A stretch of 64,000 bases of DNA from positions 496,001 to 560,000 of the forward strand of contig NZ_JBISHH010000025.1 in assembly GCF_045066735.1 (NCBI RefSeq), read 5' to 3'. Both the position numbers and the translations under genes were made by a program. Positions 44,217 to 52,964 of the stretch are shown here, in pieces (position 1 is the stretch's first letter; the number at the start of each line of letters is the position of its first letter). The DNA comes from Algibacter sp045066735 (GTDB lineage: Bacteria > Bacteroidota > Bacteroidia > Flavobacteriales > Flavobacteriaceae). The notes under the pieces were generated by a model. That model made no database searches. It had not been told where the DNA came from and was given only the letters and a program-made list of their open reading frames with translations.

Positions 44217-44567
44217 TTAACGTCTACGCTCGGTGATTCTAGCTTTTTTACCAGTTAAACCTCTGAAGTAGTAGATTCTAGCTCTACGTACTTTACCACG
44301 TTTGTTAACTTCTATCTTTTGTAATGCAGGTAAATTAACAGGGAAAATACGTTCTACCCCAATAGTACCAGACATTTTTCTAATTGTAAAAGTTTCAGAA
44401 GAACCTGATCCTCTTCTTTGGATTACTACACCTCTAAAAAACTGAGTACGTGTTTTAGTACCCTCTTTAATTTCGTAGTAAACAGTAATTGTGTCTCCAG
44501 CTCCAAACTCTGGAAAATCTTTTTTTGTTACAAACTCGTCTTGAACAAATTTTACTAAAGATTCCAT
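44217..44567 (-). CDS. rplS: 50S ribosomal protein L19
   Basis: Large-subunit protein at the 30S-50S interface. It is 116 residues long, with FGAGDTITVYYEIKEG, RTQFFRGVVIQRRG, TFTIRKMSGTIGVERIFP and the basic RRARIYYFRGLTGKKARI ending. It has its own promoter and terminator; trmD and rimM, often adjacent in other phyla, are absent. Confidence 0.98.
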   Translation of the reverse strand: MESLVKFVQDEFVTKKDFPEFGAGDTITVYYEIKEGTKTRTQFFRGVVIQRRGSGSSETFTIRKMSGTIGVERIFPVNLPALQKIEVNKRGKVRRARIYYFRGLTGKKARITERRR

Positions 44568-44642
44568 ATCTTTATATTTATTTAATTATTAATTCAGAAC
44601 AACATTCACGATTCTCGCCAGAGGTTAACCCGAAATTGGGTG

Positions 44643-44672
44643 CAAAGATACTTATTATTTTAAAACACACAA
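44643..44672 (-). promoter_or_regulatory. Promoter of rplS
   Basis: On the minus strand TTG (44672-44670), a 19-base spacer and TATCTTTG (44650-44643) followed by CACCC: an excellent Bacteroidota promoter. The leader is about 75 bases. Confidence 0.8.
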
Positions 44673-44811
44673 TTAAAAAAATAGATTTAAAGTAATTATT
44701 AGAGTTTCATCTTAGCTTGAAGAGTCGTTTTTATTAATTCCATATGTGACCATAGGAGTCTTTAAATGTAAAGTATACTAGTTCTATTCATTAGATAACA
44801 AGTTCAATATA

Positions 44812-45897
44812 TCAACTTATTAATATTTCTAATTCGGTTAAATATGTTTTGGTGTATTTTTCTCCAAAATTATCAATAGTAATCGCAAAGGCGAGATGTA
44901 TAATTAGTGCTGTGAATATTCCGAACAATATAGAATCTGTACTTAAGAAGGACATGCTCAAAATAAGAAGAACAATTAGAAGGGCGTAGGCTAATTTTAA
45001 ACGAAAGAAAGATTTTAATGCCTTTTTAGAGTTTTTAATTTCAGATTCTCTAAAGTCTGAAGCATTGTTTTCGTAAACGGAAATTTTATCGTCTGTTTTT
45101 TGATGATGTTTGAGATATGCTGGAAACATGGCAACTATTTCTAAAACACCTATAAAGATCATGGTAATAGCAAAACTTTTATGATTGGACCATATTAAAA
45201 AAAGTAAGCCTGCAATTACCGAAATAATTCCAATTATACCAGCGGCAAGGTATAACGTTTTTTCACTGTTTAAGAAATGAGATAATAGTTCCATAATAGA
45301 TGTGTTGCTTTTCAGTAGACTTTGTTGTAAATATGCTTTAGTTTTTTCTTTTAATTCGGTGGTTTCATATTCCAAGCTATTAGTCCATTCTATTTTGGAG
45401 ATAGCGAAACCATCAAAACACTCAATAGGTGTTAATTCGAATGCTTTTAGAGTTATTAAAAAACGCTCGATACCTCCAAAAGGATAGTTGGCGGTATAAA
45501 ATTTAATAACAGCAAAATGTTCGCTGGTTTTTTCCAAGCTATCAAAATCAACTTCAAAGCCATATTCTAAATAATTAAATATTGAAATAACATTTTGTAC
45601 ACCAATTACTTTGAGCTTTTCGTTATCTGTATCTACATATTTTTGAAAATGTGTCTTAGCATAATCGGGTATTAGGGCTCTAAACCTAAGAACTTCTGGC
45701 TCCACATCCAGATAATCGTTAAGTTTTTTTACAGCTTCGTCTATTTCTTCTTGAGTATGCTTACTGTCCCAATCAATTTCTGGAGAATCGTCGGGAAATT
45801 TATAACCAGGTTGTCGCATATTAAGCATATGTTTATATAATTCTTGAAAGTCTTTGAACTTTAAAGCGTCTATTATATTGAAGGTTATGTATAGCAT
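44812..45897 (-). CDS. Uncharacterised membrane protein with cytosolic N-terminal domain
   Basis: A 361-residue protein that I do not recognise. The first ~205 residues are soluble and acidic (KFPDDSPEIDWDSKHTQEEI; IKFYTANYPFGGIERFLITL), with no signal peptide. Two pairs of hydrophobic helices follow: ~215-265 (AAGIIGIISVIAGLLFLIW, then ITMIFIGVLEIVAMF) and ~305-345 (AYALLIVLLILSMSFL, then FGIFTALIIHLAFAIT), separated by a charged loop. The flanking gaps are over 100 bases on each side, so it is probably a single-gene unit. Coding is supported by long uninterrupted frame and natural composition. Confidence 0.65.
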   Translation of the reverse strand: MLYITFNIIDALKFKDFQELYKHMLNMRQPGYKFPDDSPEIDWDSKHTQEEIDEAVKKLNDYLDVEPEVLRFRALIPDYAKTHFQKYVDTDNEKLKVIGVQNVISIFNYLEYGFEVDFDSLEKTSEHFAVIKFYTANYPFGGIERFLITLKAFELTPIECFDGFAISKIEWTNSLEYETTELKEKTKAYLQQSLLKSNTSIMELLSHFLNSEKTLYLAAGIIGIISVIAGLLFLIWSNHKSFAITMIFIGVLEIVAMFPAYLKHHQKTDDKISVYENNASDFRESEIKNSKKALKSFFRLKLAYALLIVLLILSMSFLSTDSILFGIFTALIIHLAFAITIDNFGEKYTKTYLTELEILIS

Positions 45898-46089
45898 TAA
45901 AAAAAAATAAATTTAAAGTTTATTGTTGAAGTTTTAAACTATAGAAATATAAACTATGAAACGAAGTTATCAATTTTTTGATAAAATGATGACTAGTTAA
46001 CCTGAAAAACAATGTTTTTAATTAATCAAATTATATATGATGGGGCAGAGCTTAATTAAACTATTTTTATACTTTTTCAGATGTAGTTT

Positions 46090-47394
46090 ATGGAGATATT
46101 AAACAGATTTAGAAAGGCGGCTTATTGGACCCTAGATGCCATAAAAGGAGGAGCGGTAAAAAACGATTTTAAGGATATTGAAAGAATGTTCAGTTATACT
46201 TCTTTTAGTGCTTTAAAAGCATATCAAAAACCTACTTTAGATGCGTTGTTGGATACTGCAGTGAATAATTCCGCTTTTTATTCTAGTTATAAAAGCTACA
46301 AAAGTCTTGAAGATTTTCCTGTAGTTAATAAATCAATTATTAAAGAAAATTTTGATGCTATTACTTTTGATGATAAAAACAATAATTTTCTCCCTGTAAA
46401 AACTAGCGGGTCTACAGGTTCTCCCTTTTCGATTTTTCAAACTAAAAGGAAAAAAATTAGAAATACCGCAGATACATTATATTTTGCAAAATTAGCAGGC
46501 TATACACTTGGTGAAAAATTGTTATATCTAAGGTTGTGGGCGGCGTATTATAAGAAACCTAAAATTATCGCTTGGTTGCAAAATACTGAGCAATTGGATG
46601 TGAGTGATTTAACAGATAATTACATTAAAGAGTTGGTAACTAGGTTAGAAAAAAACAAGGCTCCTAAAGGTTGGATTGGTTATCCTTCTGGTTTCGAAAC
46701 TATTTGTAAATCTTTAGATAGTATGAAGGCAAAACCTTTAAATTGTAATATAAAATCTATTATTGCCATTGCAGAAGGTTTGAGCCCTGAGGTAAAGTCA
46801 AAAATGCAATATTATTTTAAATCCCCAACTGTATCGCGATATTCTAATGTTGAAAATGGAATAATAGCGCAGCAAATGCCAAATGATGAAGGATTTAGAA
46901 TAAATTGGGCCAGCTACATTGTAGAAATTTTAGATTTGGAAAGTGATATGCCTATAGAATATGGTGCCGTGGGACGTATTGTAATAACAGATCTGTATAA
47001 CTTGGCAACCCCAATGATTCGTTATGATACCGGTGATATTGGTGCTTTTTTCAATGATACAAATAGTAATGATAATATCCCTAAACTAGAGAGTATTCAG
47101 GGTAGAAAAATGGATGTATTATACAAAACAAATGGAGAAATGTTAAATCCGTTTACAATGCACGCCTATGTTTATGATTTTCCGGAGATTAAGCAATTAC
47201 AGTTTATACAGCACGAAGAAAAAAAATATGAAATAAAAGTGAATATAAATGTAATGTTTGAGCGAGAAAGCCTACTAATCGAAAAGTTTAAAAATGATAT
47301 AGGTAAAGATGCTCTCATAGACATAGGATATGTGGATGTAATTCCTAGCTTAAAATCAGGAAAAAGAAAGATATCAGTTAATTTATACAAATAA
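46090..47394 (+). CDS. PaaK-like adenylate-forming enzyme (phenylacetate--CoA ligase/CapK family)
   Basis: A 434-residue enzyme of the adenylate-forming superfamily, closest to the PaaK/CapK group often found in polysaccharide loci. It has the phosphate-binding loop KTSGSTGSPFSIFQT near residue 103, the SNVENGIIAQQ region, MIRYDTGDIGAFF with the ribose-binding Asp, and the hinge IQGRKMDVLY. The family activates a carboxylate as acyl-AMP, in some members passing it to CoA or a sugar. The substrate is not known. The ATP-grasp gene starts 6 bases after its stop, so the two form an operon. Confidence 0.82.
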   Translation: MEILNRFRKAAYWTLDAIKGGAVKNDFKDIERMFSYTSFSALKAYQKPTLDALLDTAVNNSAFYSSYKSYKSLEDFPVVNKSIIKENFDAITFDDKNNNFLPVKTSGSTGSPFSIFQTKRKKIRNTADTLYFAKLAGYTLGEKLLYLRLWAAYYKKPKIIAWLQNTEQLDVSDLTDNYIKELVTRLEKNKAPKGWIGYPSGFETICKSLDSMKAKPLNCNIKSIIAIAEGLSPEVKSKMQYYFKSPTVSRYSNVENGIIAQQMPNDEGFRINWASYIVEILDLESDMPIEYGAVGRIVITDLYNLATPMIRYDTGDIGAFFNDTNSNDNIPKLESIQGRKMDVLYKTNGEMLNPFTMHAYVYDFPEIKQLQFIQHEEKKYEIKVNINVMFERESLLIEKFKNDIGKDALIDIGYVDVIPSLKSGKRKISVNLYK

Positions 47395-47400
47395 TAATAG

Positions 47401-48435
47401 ATGCCCCAAACCAATATATTATTCACTTGTGCAGGTCGAAGAAATTATCTTATTAAATATTTTAAAGAGGCCTTACGAGGGCAAGGGTCTATTTTAGCTG
47501 TAGATATGGATGCTCACGCTTCTGCTTTAATCGATGCCGATATCTATTTAACTGTACCTAGTATTTTTTCAGATAACTACATCAAATCATTAAAAGATAT
47601 TTGTATTTCACATAAAGTAGATGCTTTAATCTCTCTAAACGATTTAGAGTTGCCAATTTTATCAAAACATAAAGATGAGTTCGAGTCTATTGGCACTAAA
47701 GTTATTATATCTAATGAGTTTGTTATCGATACGGCTTTCGATAAATGGAAAACCTATCAGTTTTTAATTTCTAATAGTATATTAACACCACTTACATATT
47801 TAGACCTAAATGATGCTTTAATTGATTTAGATCACAATAAATTAAACTTTCCTTTAGTTTTAAAACCAAGATGGGGAAGTGCATCTATAGGTGTTGATAT
47901 TGTTGAAAGCAAGGAGGAACTTATTCTTTCTTATCAATTATTAAAAATTAAACTTTCGAGAACGGTTACAATTATGGAGCGTTTGGTTGATCCTAACAGC
48001 ACAATTTTAATTCAGGAAAAATTAAAAGGAAAGGAATTTGGTATCGATATTATTAATGATTTTGAAGGTAATTATTTTGGATCTTTTGCACGAGAAAAAC
48101 TGTCTATGAGATGTGGTGAAACCGATAAAGCCAAATCTATAATAAACAGTGAAATTAGTAATACAGGCAAAGTGCTTTCTGAAAAATTACGTCATTTAGG
48201 TACTTTAGATTGCGATGTATTTGTAGATGAAAATAAAGTATATGTTTTAGAGTTAAACCCACGTTTTGGTGGTGGTTATCCTTTTTCTCATGAAGCAGGT
48301 ATAAATACTGCAGCAATATATGTTGAGTGGATAACAGGCGGAAATGCAGTAGATGCATATAATAACTATAAAGAGTCTATGGTATTCGCAAAACATGAAA
48401 AGTTAATAAATGTTCCTGGTTTAGCCCCTGTATAA
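47401..48435 (+). CDS. ATP-grasp domain protein (CarB/PylC-like ligase)
   Basis: A 344-residue ATP-grasp enzyme. A Rossmann-like pre-ATP-grasp domain (TNILFTCAGRRNYLIKYF; DALISLNDLELPIL) is followed by the ATP-grasp fold with the Lys-containing VLKPRWGSASIGVDIV, IQEKLKGKEFGIDII and the metal-binding VYVLELNPRFGGGYPFSHE. The family couples ATP to joining a carboxylate and an amine or other nucleophile through an acyl phosphate. It is translationally close to the PaaK-like gene (6 bases). A terminator follows. The acceptor and donor cannot be deduced. Confidence 0.85.
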   Translation: MPQTNILFTCAGRRNYLIKYFKEALRGQGSILAVDMDAHASALIDADIYLTVPSIFSDNYIKSLKDICISHKVDALISLNDLELPILSKHKDEFESIGTKVIISNEFVIDTAFDKWKTYQFLISNSILTPLTYLDLNDALIDLDHNKLNFPLVLKPRWGSASIGVDIVESKEELILSYQLLKIKLSRTVTIMERLVDPNSTILIQEKLKGKEFGIDIINDFEGNYFGSFAREKLSMRCGETDKAKSIINSEISNTGKVLSEKLRHLGTLDCDVFVDENKVYVLELNPRFGGGYPFSHEAGINTAAIYVEWITGGNAVDAYNNYKESMVFAKHEKLINVPGLAPV

Positions 48436-48493
48436 TTATAAAATTAGAAACAGAAATAGTTGGTTATATTATTAACAACATTAAAAATAAAAA

Positions 48494-48528
48494 AAATCTT
48501 AGATAAATTAATTTACCTAAGATTTTTT
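48494..48528 (+). terminator. Terminator of the adenylase/ATP-grasp operon
   Basis: AAATCTTAG (48494-48502) pairs with CTAAGATTT (48517-48525), with flanking A and T runs that allow function in both directions. Confidence 0.7.
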
Positions 48529-48560
48529 GGTTTAGCACTAGAGTTAGTGGCAAGTTTTAT

Positions 48561-48983
48561 TTATTCCTTTAAAAATTTTCTAGAACTCACATTATTAATT
48601 TTTAATAAATACATACCCTTTTTTAGATTTTCTATATTAATAGTTTCGTTGTTTGAAATAATACCTTTAGCTATTTGCTTACCCAAAATATTATAAATTT
48701 GGTACTGCTCGGTTTTTTGTAAACCTGAAATTTGAATAAAATGGCTCGAAGGGTTTGGAGATATGTTTATACCTGGTTTAACTGTGAGATTGGATTTGGT
48801 AGAAAGTTTCTCTTTATTTACTTCATAAGGTTTGGCGGTCGCGTAGCCTTCACTAACATCATCTTTATTTTCGAGTAAAGTGCTAGTTATATTCTCCGTT
48901 TCCTCCTCAGATGTTGCTATTTGCGCGTTTAAGTTGAGGACACCAAAGAATAAAATAAGAGTTATAGTGTAGATTTGCCTCAT
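48561..48983 (-). CDS. Very small T9SS-sorted exported protein
   Basis: A 140-residue protein. The signal peptide (RQIYTITLILFFGVLNLNAQ) is followed by ~50 low-complexity acidic residues and then a type A T9SS sorting domain (INISPNPSSHFIQISG; YQIYNILGKQIAKG; LKKGMYLLKINN). Thus there is essentially no cargo domain. It could be a small surface protein or a remnant of a larger secreted protein. A -7-like TAAATTTG (49012-49019, minus strand) lies upstream. Confidence 0.75.
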   Translation of the reverse strand: MRQIYTITLILFFGVLNLNAQIATSEEETENITSTLLENKDDVSEGYATAKPYEVNKEKLSTKSNLTVKPGINISPNPSSHFIQISGLQKTEQYQIYNILGKQIAKGIISNNETINIENLKKGMYLLKINNVSSRKFLKE

Positions 48984-49153
48984 AAAAACTGTTTTGTAGT
49001 TTAATATACAACAAATTTATTCATTTTTTAGGAAAATTGCTTTTGGTTTAATAAAAATTAACACGATTATCGTTTAAAAATGTATTTAGTCTGTGTTTTG
49101 TTTTCTTAAAATGTTTGTTGTGTAAGAAATATAGGTTAATTATGAAATTAAGA

Positions 49154-49228
49154 AATAGCGAATATTACGAGTGTGTAGTTAGGTAAAATATCAACATAAT
49201 GCGAAGCTGCTTACTCCAATTCGCTATT
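49154..49228. repeat. Inverted repeat flanking a 55-bp core
   Basis: AATAGCGAAT (49154-49163) and ATTCGCTATT (49219-49228) are perfect 10-bp inverted arms around 55 bases, between two minus-strand genes. It may be a structured RNA leader, a long-loop hairpin or a small repeat element. Confidence 0.5.
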
Positions 49229-49249
49229 CCTTATAGTTGGTTTATTAAC

Positions 49250-49711
49250 TTATTTTTTTAGTAAATTATTGATAATTTCATTCCATTTTTTTACGGACTG
49301 TAGCTCTTCTCCTAACTGATAGCTCACTTCTGCATTAAAAAATTCTAAAATTACATCTTCTTTTGTTTTATCGATTGGGCTAAGCTTTAGGTAAAGTTTA
49401 TCTATGTGTTTAGCTTTTATTACATTAACAATCTCACAGTGTTTTATTTTAGAAAGGTCTACGAATAACTGAGATACTTCTGTTTCTCCTTTAAAAATAA
49501 ACGAAACAGATTTTTTAGTGTCATCTATACCGATGGCATAGAAGCTGTTTATTTCGTTTTGCGTAATGGTGTTGTTATGTTGGGTTGCTAAATCTTTTAG
49601 CACGATTAATTGATGTTTAACAATCGCTTTTTTGCTTCTGTTAGTTAATACAAATGGCATTGCACAAATTGCAACGCATATAATTCCGATAAGGGTTGTT
49701 CCTAATTCCAT
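49250..49711 (-). CDS. Small membrane-anchored protein of unknown function
   Basis: A 153-residue protein with one N-terminal membrane helix (TTLIGIICVAICAMPFVL, ~5-22) followed by a basic stretch (NRSKKAIVKHQ), which predicts a cytoplasmic C-terminal domain. That domain is mixed alpha/beta (SFIFKGETEVSQLFVDLSKI). I do not recognise the family. It lies downstream of the antiporter group on the same strand, with a 110-base gap, so cotranscription is uncertain. Confidence 0.6.
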   Translation of the reverse strand: MELGTTLIGIICVAICAMPFVLTNRSKKAIVKHQLIVLKDLATQHNNTITQNEINSFYAIGIDDTKKSVSFIFKGETEVSQLFVDLSKIKHCEIVNVIKAKHIDKLYLKLSPIDKTKEDVILEFFNAEVSYQLGEELQSVKKWNEIINNLLKK

Positions 49712-49821
49712 TTTGATAATATTTTAAATTTTGATAATATAATTTCTGTATGAAGCGGTACTTCGCAACATATTAATACTTTAATTTCAATCATCTAAGC
49801 GATGCATTTGATTAAAGTGTA

Positions 49822-50202
49822 CTACCAAAAATTGTGGAAAGGAAAAATAAGATCAGACTTTCTTTGCCTAATCAGAATATTTTTTAAATAATTTTGATAC
49901 TGTTTAAACTTAGCATTAAACAATATATGGTTCGAGAAAATAACAGCATAAAAACTATTGTAAGATAGTTGTAACTCTGGAAAAGAAACCTCGGCTAAAT
50001 CCGAAACTAAGTTTTCGAATTGCTGCGTATGTGGTTGCAATAACTTAGAGTTGGCTTCTAAGTTTTCTTTATGCGTGCTACTGTTACTTTGCTCTAAGTT
50101 ATGTAAACTAGAGTAAGGTAACGTTTGTGATGGAGTATATACACCGAAACAGTATACTGAAACCAGCAGAAAAACGCCTAATATGCTATTCCAATTTTTC
50201 AT
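49822..50202 (-). CDS. Small membrane-anchored protein coupled to the antiporter gene
   Basis: A 126-residue protein. An N-terminal hydrophobic helix (SILGVFLLVSVYCFGVYT, ~6-23) is followed by a Ser/Asn/Gln-rich extracytoplasmic-looking region. It ends in aromatic residues (FPFHNFW). The family is not recognised. Its ATG begins on the base after the antiporter's TAA, i.e. TAAATG, so translation is very likely coupled. That suggests a role with the antiporter, but there is no direct evidence. Confidence 0.6.
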   Translation of the reverse strand: MKNWNSILGVFLLVSVYCFGVYTPSQTLPYSSLHNLEQSNSSTHKENLEANSKLLQPHTQQFENLVSDLAEVSFPELQLSYNSFYAVIFSNHILFNAKFKQYQNYLKNILIRQRKSDLIFPFHNFW

Positions 50203-51675
50203 TTAAGTAATTGGAGTTTGATTTAGAATGGTATTTACTTCTTTTAAACTCTCCTCATTATCTAATAAAAGGACTAGAGTATCATTAGCCTCAATAACTG
50301 TTGAGCCTCCAGGACGTACAAATTTTTTGTTTCGCTTAATCATGACTATAAAAGCAGATCTCGGAAAATGCAAGTCTATAATTCGTTTTTCTACAGCAAA
50401 ACTTCCGGGGTTTATGCTTACTTCTTCCATTTCCGATTTTGGTAAATTCAAAATATACCTGTCATTTTCGGCAATAGGTTTAACTTCTTCGGGCAATGCT
50501 ACATTTAGCCATTTCGCAATAATAGAAAGAGTAGTGCCTTGAATTAAAATAGATGTTACCGATATAAAGAATACAATATTAAAAATCATATTGGCCTTAT
50601 CGATTCCCGCTAAAAGCGGATAAGTGGCAAACACAATAGGAACAGCACCTCGTAAACCAACCCATGAAATGTAAAAACGTCTTCTAAGTTTCATTTTAAA
50701 AAACATTAAGCTTAGAAACACACTAATTGGTCTTGCAACAAGAATCAAGAATACTGAAATTAGTAAACCAATGCCCATATATGGGATGATTTGCGAAGGA
50801 AAAACAAGCAAACCTAAGGTAAGGAATAGTACAATTTGCATAAGCCATGCAATACCATCGAACATTTTTAAAATAGTCGATTTATGTATTAAATCTTGAT
50901 TACCTAAATAAACAGAACATATATAAATAGCAAGAAATCCGTTACCACCAAAAAGATCGGTTGCCGAAAATGTAATAAACATTAAAGCGATAACCAAAAC
51001 AGGGTAAAGCCCCTCGAACCCCAATTTGATTTTGTTGATGATTATTTTGCTCAATTTCCCAAAAGCAAAACCAGCCACACCACCAAAAATCATTTGCTGA
51101 AAAAACATTAAAATTATTTTCCAAAGACTTTCATCTTGACTTGTAACTAACGTTAAAAAAGTTAGAGTAAGTACATAAGCCATGGGGTCGTTACTTCCGC
51201 TTTCTAGTTCTAAAGTTGGACGTAAATTGTTTTTTAAAGCTAAGTTTTTTGAACGTAAAATTGAAAAAACTGCTGCCGCATCTGTAGATGAAACAATAGA
51301 ACCTAGTAGCATACTTTCAAAAATGGTAAAATCTGTTACAAACCAAACAAATGTACCTAACGAAACTGCTGTGAGTAAAACACCGAGCGTAGATAAAACG
51401 AGGCCTTCTTTTAAAATAGGTTTTACAGCTTTCCAGTTGGTGTCTAGTCCACCAGAAAATAAAATGAAGTTAAGCGAAACAATACCAATAAACTGAGCCA
51501 TTTTAGAATCACTAAAACGGATGCCTCCAATACCATCGGAGCCTGCTAACATCCCGATAGTTAAAAAGAGAATTAATGTAGGAACTCCAAATTTGTATGA
51601 GGTTTTACCAACTACAATACTTATAAAAAGTAATAGAGAGCCAACTAATAATATGTTTTCTATGGTTAAATTCAT
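50203..51675 (-). CDS. Potassium/proton antiporter, CPA1 family (NhaP2/CvrA-like)
   Basis: A 490-residue inner-membrane antiporter. About 12-13 membrane helices form the CPA fold (GVPTLILFLTIGMLAGSDG; LGSIVSSTDAAAVFSIL with the transport-site Asp; LELESGSNDPMAYVLT). The C-terminal ~90 residues form a TrkA_C/RCK_C-type domain (EVSINPGSFAVEKRIIDL; VIEANDTLVLLLDN). This layout is that of the K+/H+ antiporter NhaP2 group. The cation is inferred. It has a good promoter and is followed without gap by the 126-residue gene. Confidence 0.9.
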   Translation of the reverse strand: MNLTIENILLVGSLLLFISIVVGKTSYKFGVPTLILFLTIGMLAGSDGIGGIRFSDSKMAQFIGIVSLNFILFSGGLDTNWKAVKPILKEGLVLSTLGVLLTAVSLGTFVWFVTDFTIFESMLLGSIVSSTDAAAVFSILRSKNLALKNNLRPTLELESGSNDPMAYVLTLTFLTLVTSQDESLWKIILMFFQQMIFGGVAGFAFGKLSKIIINKIKLGFEGLYPVLVIALMFITFSATDLFGGNGFLAIYICSVYLGNQDLIHKSTILKMFDGIAWLMQIVLFLTLGLLVFPSQIIPYMGIGLLISVFLILVARPISVFLSLMFFKMKLRRRFYISWVGLRGAVPIVFATYPLLAGIDKANMIFNIVFFISVTSILIQGTTLSIIAKWLNVALPEEVKPIAENDRYILNLPKSEMEEVSINPGSFAVEKRIIDLHFPRSAFIVMIKRNKKFVRPGGSTVIEANDTLVLLLDNEESLKEVNTILNQTPIT

Positions 51676-51701
51676 TTTTTTTACGTCTGATTAAGACAAG
51701 A

Positions 51702-51731
51702 CAAATTTAGTTTTTTTACATATCAAAACAA
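51702..51731 (-). promoter_or_regulatory. Promoter of the antiporter operon
   Basis: On the minus strand: TTG at 51731-51729, a 19-base spacer, TAAATTTG at 51709-51702, then 26 bases to the ATG. Confidence 0.65.
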
Positions 51732-51907
51732 TACAATAATTTATTTGTTTTAATAAAAATATAAAACGTTATAAGTATTGTATATTAGTGATTTACAATT
51801 AAATTTTATCTGATTTTTTATTCAAAATTAAATTGAATTTATAGGTCTTAACCGTTTATAGTAATTTATAAACTTAATTTTCAGAATAAAAGAAAATATC
51901 TGATGGT

Positions 51908-52372
51908 CTATGCGGAAGTTTTACGCTGTAAATTATCAATTTTGCCTTGTAAATCTTCTATTAGAGTGAAAATATTTGATAAACTCTTTGTGTCCTTTTT
52001 ACGTATCATGCCTCCAAAAATTAAGGTATTATTATCAAGTTTAATACAACTCTTTTTACTTGACATTAAATGTTTAGTTTCAGGACTTTCTAAAAGTAAT
52101 TCGGAGTATTTGCTTTTTTCTCCATAGAAGTTAAAAGCACTACTTCTTGTTAAAAAACTTAATAAGGGGGCTTGCTTTAATTTACAAGGTGAGAAATGAG
52201 ATTTTAAATCTATTTTACGAGATTCTACGGCGATTAATAACCATTTTTTGTCCCAAGAGCCTTTTACTTTAATGGTCCAATTATTTTGTTGCTCAACAAA
52301 CTTAACTTTTCCTGTAGTAAGTTTACTTATTGATTCCGCAATCAAACTTGTAAAAGGACGATTTTCTGTCAC
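51908..52372 (-). CDS. Uncharacterised protein
   Basis: A 154-residue soluble protein without a signal peptide. Seen are a WTIKVKGSWDKKWLLIAVES core, a region FNFYGEKSKYSELLLESPETK and a C-terminal coiled-coil-like stretch (NIFTLIEDLQGKIDNLQRK). I do not recognise the family. It is the last of a minus-strand group starting with the heme A synthase region, with a 41-base gap to the pRiA4b-like gene. Confidence 0.6.
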   Translation of the reverse strand: MTENRPFTSLIAESISKLTTGKVKFVEQQNNWTIKVKGSWDKKWLLIAVESRKIDLKSHFSPCKLKQAPLLSFLTRSSAFNFYGEKSKYSELLLESPETKHLMSSKKSCIKLDNNTLIFGGMIRKKDTKSLSNIFTLIEDLQGKIDNLQRKTSA

Positions 52373-52413
52373 CGATTATTTGTACAAAGGCAATTTATAG
52401 TTTCGTTTAATGC

Positions 52414-52926
52414 TTAGTTCCAGTTTTCATCAAAGTCTAAATCTTCGTAATCATCAAGATCTAATTCATCATCAAACTCATTAAAATCATCATCGTTTTC
52501 GGCTTTAAAAACTCTATCTGGAGCATCGTCGGGTACTTGGCCCTGTACAAACATTAAATTAGGGTAATCTGATCCTTCTGCTTCTTCAACAATTTCAGCT
52601 AATTCAACATAAAACGTCCACATGCTTAAAAAATCATAAACATAAATCAGTTTTGTTTGCATTTCGAAAGTAACATCGTTAATAGCTGTTTCATTCATTA
52701 AACGTGCCGAGCCATCATCGCTTAAATCGAACAAAGATATTTCTTCACCTTGATTCCATTGGTCGTCACTGCGGTAAAAAGATGCCATTTCGCTACCATC
52801 AAACCCAAAAGATTGTGTGATAATATTGTGTAAATCTTCGAGTGTATCATCTTCACGAATTTCTAAATCGCGGAACACATCTTCGTCTGTATCGTTATCA
52901 AGTATTACTCTAAATCTATAAATCAT
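52414..52926 (-). CDS. pRiA4b ORF-3-like protein (IS1096 passenger TnpR-like family)
   Basis: A 170-residue acidic protein of the plasmid pRiA4b ORF-3-like family. It matches the family pattern: IYRFRVILDNDTDEDVFRDLEI, LEDLHNIITQSFGFDG, MASFYRSDDQW, and LIYVYDFLSMWTFYVELAEI. Despite the TnpR name used in databases it is not a recombinase and there is no transposon here. The C-terminal ~25 residues are almost all Asp and Glu. A TACCTTTG element (52944-52951, minus strand) followed by CACC is a good promoter -7 box 18 bases upstream. Confidence 0.82.
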   Translation of the reverse strand: MIYRFRVILDNDTDEDVFRDLEIREDDTLEDLHNIITQSFGFDGSEMASFYRSDDQWNQGEEISLFDLSDDGSARLMNETAINDVTFEMQTKLIYVYDFLSMWTFYVELAEIVEEAEGSDYPNLMFVQGQVPDDAPDRVFKAENDDDFNEFDDELDLDDYEDLDFDENWN

Positions 52927-52943
52927 TGTAAAAAAATATGGTG

Positions 52944-52951
52944 CAAAGGTA
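52944..52951 (-). promoter_or_regulatory. -7 element of the pRiA4b ORF-3-like gene
   Basis: TACCTTTG followed by CACC on the minus strand, the typical Bacteroidota -7 context. The -33 region would lie within the end of the heme A synthase gene; no TTG is visible at the usual distance. Confidence 0.5.
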
Positions 52952-52964
52952 AGTCTTTTTCTAA

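Noticed and set aside
51903..52127. Plus-strand frame opposite the 154-residue gene
   Set aside because: Antisense shadow; the minus-strand frame is longer and fits the gene order.
52414..52926. Transposon or IS1096-related mobile element
   Set aside because: Only the family name refers to a transposon; there are no terminal repeats, transposase or target duplications.
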